This document shows, in pieces, positions 31,730 to 33,290 of a stretch of 33,290 bases of DNA. Position 1 is the first letter of the stretch. Each line of letters begins with the position of its first letter. Both the position numbers and the translations under genes were made by a program. The notes under the pieces were generated by a model. The model was not told the origin of the DNA. It did no database searches and worked only from the letters and a program-made list of their open reading frames with translations. The stretch lies in contig JAKBEU010000002.1 of NCBI GenBank assembly GCA_021833625.1, forward strand, positions 323,332 to 356,621, written 5' to 3'. This DNA is from a bacterium (GTDB taxonomy: Bacteria; Patescibacteriota; Microgenomatia; UBA1406; GWC2-37-13).

Positions 31730-32927
31730 ACTCCTGCAAAAAAAGACCGCCCATTTTTGGGTAATCAAGAGAAATATCTTGCGTTGCATTAATTGTTGGA
31801 TTTGTAATGCCAGTATAGGAATCCTTATAGTCAAGGTGTATTCTCCCAACTCCACCATTCCCTCCAGCATAAGAGCCACCAGTTCCTCCACTTCCTCCTG
31901 AAGCCACTATAAGATTTGTCCCAAGTGTTGCTGTTTGACATTTGAGCAAAACAGAGCCTCCCGCTCCTGCTCCACCTCCTGAATTAGATGAACCAGCATT
32001 TCCTCCATTCCCACCATTTGTCACTATAGAACCAGAAATTACTATTGATTTTGCAATAATTAGAACTATTCCTCCTCCACTTCCACCTGCACCTGTGGTT
32101 CCAGAAGAGTCTTTTGTCGCTCCTCCCCCTCCGCCACCAAAAACCATTAAGGTAAGTCCTGCGTTTCCTGCTACATTACCTCCTTGACCTGGGGCGGAAG
32201 GTGCTGCATAACCTCCTCCAGTTACTCCTGCTCCACCATTTCCTCCTCCACCGCCTGCGTCTGTGGCTCCGCCCGAAATATATCCTCCCCCCCCGCCATT
32301 CCCATTTGGAGTATATTGAGCTGAACGAGCATTTGCAGTCCCCTCACCACTATCTCCCTGCCTTGGAGTAGACCCAATATATCCGTTCCCTCCCCAGAAC
32401 CCACCGACGTTTGAAGCTCCAGCAACAGGGGAGCTTGAAGAACTTCCTCCAGTTGTTCCATTGGCGTTTATATTCCCATTTACTGTAACGCTTCCCTTTG
32501 CCATTAAAACCGTTATTCCTCCCACCGTTCCATTCCAAGCCTTTGTTGTTAGGGTGACACCACCGTTTATAGTAATATTATTGTTTTGCTTAATCACAAT
32601 TACCTGAGCACATGAAGCGCCACTGCTTACGTAGGTATTTTGAAGCAAATGTTGAAGAGTAATCGTTCCAGCCACATATCCAGCAATTTTGTTCAGTTCA
32701 TATTCTCCAACGTTTGTTCCTCTTGTTTGATGAATGAGAACGAGTTGTCCCGGTGCAAAAGCAGCGTTTGTTGCAGACAAAGAATTTGAACCAGCAGAGC
32801 CAGCACAAGCGCTATCAATTGGAGCGTCAGTAGTATTCCCCGATATGGTTAAATCTGCATCAGCGGCATTACCAAAGCCATACAACCATTTGTCGGTATC
32901 ATCTCCTCTAAATTTCCTTTGTCCCAT
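31722..32927 (-). CDS. Glycine-rich tail/adhesin-like protein, in-line allele
   Basis: A 401-residue protein. Residues 1-150 form a beta-rich part (MGQRKFRGDDTDKWLYGFGN, APGQLVLIHQTRG, NNNITINGGVTLTTKAW). Residues 150-330 are dominated by Gly-rich runs (GNGGGGGYISGG, VFGGGGGGATKD, GGNGGNAGSSNSGGG). The conserved end is GRIHLDYKDSYTG...GGLFLQEFI. Poly-Gly arrays of this kind form receptor-binding tips in some phage adhesins (T-even-like gp38 type), so a host-recognition role is likely but inferred. A good ribosome site (AGGAG) stands 6 nt before the ATG. It is preceded by a 34-codon ORF and a tail-fibre-like gene. Confidence 0.78.
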   Translation of the reverse strand: MGQRKFRGDDTDKWLYGFGNAADADLTISGNTTDAPIDSACAGSAGSNSLSATNAAFAPGQLVLIHQTRGTNVGEYELNKIAGYVAGTITLQHLLQNTYVSSGASCAQVIVIKQNNNITINGGVTLTTKAWNGTVGGITVLMAKGSVTVNGNINANGTTGGSSSSSPVAGASNVGGFWGGNGYIGSTPRQGDSGEGTANARSAQYTPNGNGGGGGYISGGATDAGGGGGNGGAGVTGGGYAAPSAPGQGGNVAGNAGLTLMVFGGGGGGATKDSSGTTGAGGSGGGIVLIIAKSIVISGSIVTNGGNGGNAGSSNSGGGAGAGGSVLLKCQTATLGTNLIVASGGSGGTGGSYAGGNGGVGRIHLDYKDSYTGITNPTINATQDISLDYPKMGGLFLQEFI

Positions 32928-32928
32928 A

Positions 32929-33033
32929 TTATCTCCTAATCGTTGTCAAACTGACAACAACGCGTGAAGCAACGTATATAGTTCGAGTCTGTAGAGATTG
33001 GATACGTGAGGTAGAAAAATTAAATAAATTCAT
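32929..33033 (-). CDS. 34-residue ORF that spans the right inverted repeat
   Basis: ATG 33033 lies 2 nt after the stop of the tail-fibre-like gene, and the TAA is 1 nt before the ATG of the glycine-rich gene, so it fills the gap exactly. The peptide starts MNLFNFSTSRIQSLQTRTI and ends SRVVVSLTTIRR. The inverted repeat encodes RIQSLQTRTI in its middle. After inversion the same frame would continue as SNVYYGKNS and stop inside the start of the other glycine-rich gene. It may be a translational coupler rather than a functional protein. Confidence 0.5.
   Translation of the reverse strand: MNLFNFSTSRIQSLQTRTIYVASRVVVSLTTIRR
32978..33006 (-). repeat. Right 29-bp inverted repeat of the invertible segment
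   Basis: On the plus strand it begins ATAGTTCGAGT and ends GATTGGATACG. It is a perfect reverse complement of 31180-31208. It lies within the 34-codon ORF, 50 nt upstream of the in-line glycine-rich gene. Confidence 0.85.
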
Positions 33034-33035
33034 TG

Positions 33036-33254
33036 TTATAAATCCTGTCCAACTGTATAACCATGAAAAACACCGTTTGTCGCGTCCGCAACCATTATTC
33101 CAAATGTATCTTTTCGATTTTTTCCAGTCGTTAATGTCGGAGCTGATCCACCAGCCCATCTAATTTGAGTCGTTATTGTATGGGTTCCGCCTCCTGCAGC
33201 TGCGGTTATATCTACAGCTGTCCCTGCCTGTGCATTTGCAACAGTCGTTGCCAC
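33036..33254 (-). CDS. C-terminal end of a tail-fibre-like protein, 5' end unclear at window edge
   Basis: About 72 residues can be read from GTG 33254. The segment IRWAGGSAPTLTTGKNRKDTFGIM...GYTVGQDL has the pattern W.GG.APTLT..G..D.F.F.....G....G...GQ that ends many phage tail-fibre and tail-spike proteins. The frame continues upstream to an in-frame TAA (33279-33281), with ATG CAA just before that stop. A GTG start gives a very short protein. The alternative is a longer gene broken by a mutation or by an assembly error near the sequence end. Confidence 0.55.
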   Translation of the reverse strand: MATTVANAQAGTAVDITAAAGGGTHTITTQIRWAGGSAPTLTTGKNRKDTFGIMVADATNGVFHGYTVGQDL

Positions 33255-33290
33255 CTTGATAGTTGTGGTACTCGCATTTTATTGCATAAT

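Larger units (their letters stand above)
31180..33006. mobile_element. Candidate invertible segment switching two glycine-rich tail proteins
   Basis: This 1,827-bp unit is bounded by perfect 29-bp inverted repeats. It holds two convergent genes with homologous 3' ends that meet in the middle with an 8-bp overlap. Flanking late genes run on the minus strand, so only the right gene is in line with them. Inversion at the repeats would put the left gene in line instead. The plan matches the Mu G segment or P1 C segment in geometry, not in sequence. No recombinase gene is in the window, so activity is unproven. Confidence 0.72.
16740..33290. mobile_element. Partial prophage or phage-derived region next to tRNA-Val
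   Basis: Everything from just after the tRNA to the right edge looks phage-derived. An early module is on the plus strand (ERF recombinase, replication-initiator-like protein, DUF1064 nuclease, many small genes) and a late module is on the minus strand (tail-fibre-like end, glycine-rich proteins, large virion-type proteins, endolysin, holin). The two converge at 23283-23503. The region is visibly richer in A and T than the division cluster. Integrase, terminase, portal, capsid and the right attachment site are not in view, so boundaries and integrity are unknown. A chimeric assembly join cannot be excluded from sequence alone. Confidence 0.75.

Noticed and set aside
31705-31745. Palindrome at the meeting point of the two glycine-rich genes as a bidirectional terminator
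   Set aside because: The hairpin is real (CAGGAATTTATATGAACTCCTG), but the T-run lies before it and the A-run after it on both strands, the wrong way round. It arises from the homologous 3' ends facing each other.
31180-33006. Diversity-generating retroelement acting on the glycine-rich genes
   Set aside because: No reverse transcriptase, no template/variable repeat pair and no adenine-biased differences were seen. The differences between the two genes are mostly synonymous.

Overview
The left half of the window (1 to about 16,730) looks like the chromosome of a Candidate Phyla Radiation (Patescibacteria) bacterium, most likely of the Microgenomates group. The signs are a compact division and cell-wall cluster with near-zero spacing, several proteins that diverge at family motifs, a MurL-type epimerase beside MurD, and TGA used as an ordinary stop, which argues against the recoded SR1/Gracilibacteria lineages. 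The lineage call is inference, because no rRNA is present. The order is: a partial gene, undecaprenol/diacylglycerol kinase, mraY, a small ferredoxin, a RecB/Cas4-like Fe-S nuclease, a NYN nuclease, murL, murD, ftsW, murG, ftsQ, ftsA, ftsZ, ileS, rodA, rplU, rpmA, a ParB-like DNA-binding gene, then lepB on the minus strand. Together these make lipid I/II, polymerise it (two SEDS proteins) and build the Z-ring. No class B PBP is in the window.

A tRNA-Val(CAC) gene at 16657-16729 marks the boundary with a visibly more A/T-rich phage-like region that runs to the right edge. Its early module is on the plus strand (16777-23282). It holds small unknown genes, an ERF-family annealing protein, a replication-initiator-like domain fused to a secreted muralytic domain, an RtcB RNA ligase, a coiled-coil protein, a DUF1064-type nuclease and several zinc-ribbon proteins. 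Its late module is on the minus strand (33254 down to 23504). It holds the end of a tail-fibre-like protein, two glycine-rich proteins, three large virion-type proteins (one with an M23 peptidase domain), an M23 endolysin, a membrane coiled-coil protein and a holin. Integrase, terminase, portal and capsid genes are not in the window, so the prophage is seen only in part. A small plus-strand unit with its own promoter (24819-25251), encoding two membrane peptides, sits inside the late module like a moron.

The most exciting element is at 31180-33006. Two perfect 29-bp inverted repeats bound a 1,827-bp segment holding two convergent genes for related glycine-rich proteins with near-identical C-termini. 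Only one of them (31722-32927) faces the same way as the late genes. The right repeat lies inside a tightly packed 34-codon ORF just upstream of that gene. This is the geometry of a Mu-G-segment-type invertible cassette that would switch an adhesin-like tail protein. The two 3' ends differ mostly at synonymous sites, which suggests that both versions are kept under selection.

A second theme is promoter geometry. At least seven genes, host and phage, have a -10 hexamer ending 7-8 nt before the start codon, which predicts leaderless or nearly leaderless mRNAs.
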